A stretch of 29,064 nucleotides of DNA, from the NCBI GenBank assembly GCA_038496445.1, contig JALMLS010000454.1, positions 1-29,064 of the forward strand, read 5' to 3'. The notes below the pieces were generated by a model. It was given only the letters and a program-made list of their open reading frames with translations. It was not told the DNA's origin and did no database searches. The DNA comes from Trichosphaerium sp. ATCC 40318 (taxonomy: Eukaryota > Discosea > Flabellinia > Trichosidae). Every line of letters starts with the position of its first letter. Positions within the stretch are counted from its first letter, which is position 1. Of the stretch, positions 27,837 through 29,064 are shown piece by piece. The position numbers were made by a program, and so were the translations under genes.

Positions 27837-28178
27837 ATGCAATACTTAAACGGTACTTATCACGTGTTAAAGGTTGGTGTCGTTTCTAACGGTTTTGCGA
27901 TTAGAATCCGAAAAAAATGCGAGATCGTAAACGTGTGTGCCAAAGAGCATGATAGGTACTACAACTGTGCCCAATTAGAACATTTACCATTGGTAGATAC
28001 TATTGAATCTTGCAATTCATCGCGTAAGCTACGGAAATATGACACATTGAAAAATTATATAATGTTCATTTCAATGAGGTTGAAATGCTTGATTGAGCAT
28101 CTTATTCCAATACACAAGCTCACATATCCATTCAATGGAAAACTTGTATGCTTTTGTTACATCTCTGGTTGTACGTGA
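27837..28178 (+). CDS. Hypothetical protein, 113 aa (doubtful)
   Basis: An ATG at 27837 opens 113 codons ending at TGA 28176-28178. The protein starts MQYLNGTYHVLKVGVVSNGF and has seven cysteines and a short hydrophobic C-terminus (KLVCFCYISGCT). No domain, repeat or signal peptide is recognised. Its length is longer than chance alone would often give in this AT-rich DNA, but no other evidence supports it. Confidence 0.3.
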   Translation: MQYLNGTYHVLKVGVVSNGFAIRIRKKCEIVNVCAKEHDRYYNCAQLEHLPLVDTIESCNSSRKLRKYDTLKNYIMFISMRLKCLIEHLIPIHKLTYPFNGKLVCFCYISGCT

Positions 28179-28668
28179 TAAACACAACGCTACTGCTTGA
28201 AGATAAAAAATTTCATGGACGCACAAAATTCCTCTAATTCTAGCACTCCAAATGCTGCAATGAGGAAGTATAGACTGTATATACGACGCTTAGCATCACT
28301 ACTGTATCTGTAAAGAAAAATGAGAAGATCAAACGATGTCTGAGGTGTGCATGAGTGTGTTGTAAAAAGTTGAAATTTGTATGAGTAAGGATATTTTGTT
28401 GTATTAGGGAGGGGACTAGAGCATTAATTTACGGCTACACAACCGTTAACGGTTTAGGTTTGATAAACTGATGTCTATAATATTGTCTTTTTCTCTCTGA
28501 TAATAATGACAATGTACCAAGTGATCAACAAGAAGGAGAAACCAACAACTAACTGTTGACGAACTCTAAAACGGGGCAGATAAGGCGCTCCTGAGGTTAA
28601 GTCAAGAGTCTACTTTATTCAGCGTTAAATAGTTTCTACTGTCACCACACGCACCGTCATATAGTAAG
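28179..28668. other. Intergenic region, no gene seen
   Basis: 490 bases of AT-rich DNA upstream of the F-box-like gene. No repeat or RNA gene is recognised. Confidence 0.5.
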
Positions 28669-29064
28669 ATGGCAGATGTTACGCTTGATACTGCAATAAT
28701 GGTTAATTACGCTTCCAAATTGCTCTTTGATAAAGATTTCGCTCGTTACTTTCTGTGTGCGTACCTTCCTTTGCCGTCCGTCATTTCCGTTGGTCAATGC
28801 TCCAAAGAATGGTCTGATATAAAAAAAACAATCTCAGAGGCGGATATGCTCGTCTTATGTAACACATACGCCCTGGAATTGCTCAGGGCACCGAAAAGGT
28901 TCGTTTTGGCGCCAAAACTACCACACCCTGTCAGCCGAATTCAAGAGTCTCTCCGATTGTAAAATAGCTAATGTTAAACAACAGAATCGTAGATGCAGTG
29001 ATTGAATCAACAAGGAATCGTTCAGGAAGAGTTATACAAAATTATAGCTACGAAGAGTTTGATG
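28669..29064 (+). CDS. F-box-like protein, 5' part, runs off the window
   Basis: The ATG at 28669 (context aagATGG) starts MADVTLDTAIMVNYASKLLF. A short F-box-like helical region follows (FARYFLCAYLPLPSVISVGQ) with the post-F-box motif CSKEWSD, which aligns with the KDWSD of the gene at 134. The frame meets a stop at 28960-28962. A 26-nt intron, 28959-28984 (GTAAAA ... ctaat ... ACAG), removes it and continues LIVDAVIESTRNRSGRVIQN to the window end. By analogy with its neighbours LRRs may follow beyond the window. The F-box call is by similarity of layout and is moderate. Confidence 0.55.

Overview
The window is nuclear DNA of a eukaryote, most likely an opisthokont and possibly an early-diverging fungus. 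The reasons are short spliceosomal introns (about 26-210 nt, mostly 45-60 nt), a fungal-style BAR/P-Q linker/SH3 protein (amphiphysin/Rvs167 type), a 4E-BP of metazoan type, an ARF-family GTPase and a Ty3/gypsy LTR retrotransposon. The species cannot be named from the sequence. Most introns open with GTACGT or a GTACG variant rather than GTAAGT.

Layout. 1-1548: an F-box/leucine-rich-repeat (LRR) gene split by a one-base frameshift, and a small convergent hypothetical gene. 2345-6460: a compact conserved block with a BLES03/DUF1917 protein, a multi-exon charged coiled-coil protein, a nine-exon BAR-SH3 protein and a two-exon small probable mitochondrial membrane protein. 6461-12003: accessory DNA with a MORN-repeat gene, the orphan C-terminal end of a metallo-beta-lactamase-fold alkyl-sulfatase-like gene, a small secreted Cys-containing protein, and an opposite-strand relic of another MORN gene. 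12004-18721: a complete, apparently very young Ty3/gypsy element with identical-looking 378-bp LTRs, a TTCTG target duplication and one 1898-codon Gag-Pol ORF.

18838-23375: a second conserved block with a five-exon coiled-coil protein on + and, on -, the 4E-BP, a basic unknown protein and a divergent ARF-like GTPase. 23749-25414: an LRR gene inactivated by a 189-bp MITE-like element flanked by TA, a frameshift and an in-frame stop. 25718-27454: a second, larger MORN-repeat gene on the - strand with a recent 219-bp internal tandem duplication. 28669-end: a partial F-box-like gene.

The overall picture is two islands of intact conserved genes alternating with fast-evolving repeat-protein families (F-box/LRR and MORN). 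The family members occur as intact, expanding, frameshifted, truncated and transposon-broken copies. The two intact MORN genes share a conserved N-terminal module (WP.LSK.AA ... GKW), so they form a family rather than unrelated repeat proteins. The best candidates for something undescribed are this MORN family, the MITE in the LRR gene, the 4E-BP that keeps metazoan phosphosite spacing, and the ARF-like GTPase with a rewritten switch region. All splice models here were read by eye from frame continuity and GT..AG sites and have not been tested against transcripts.
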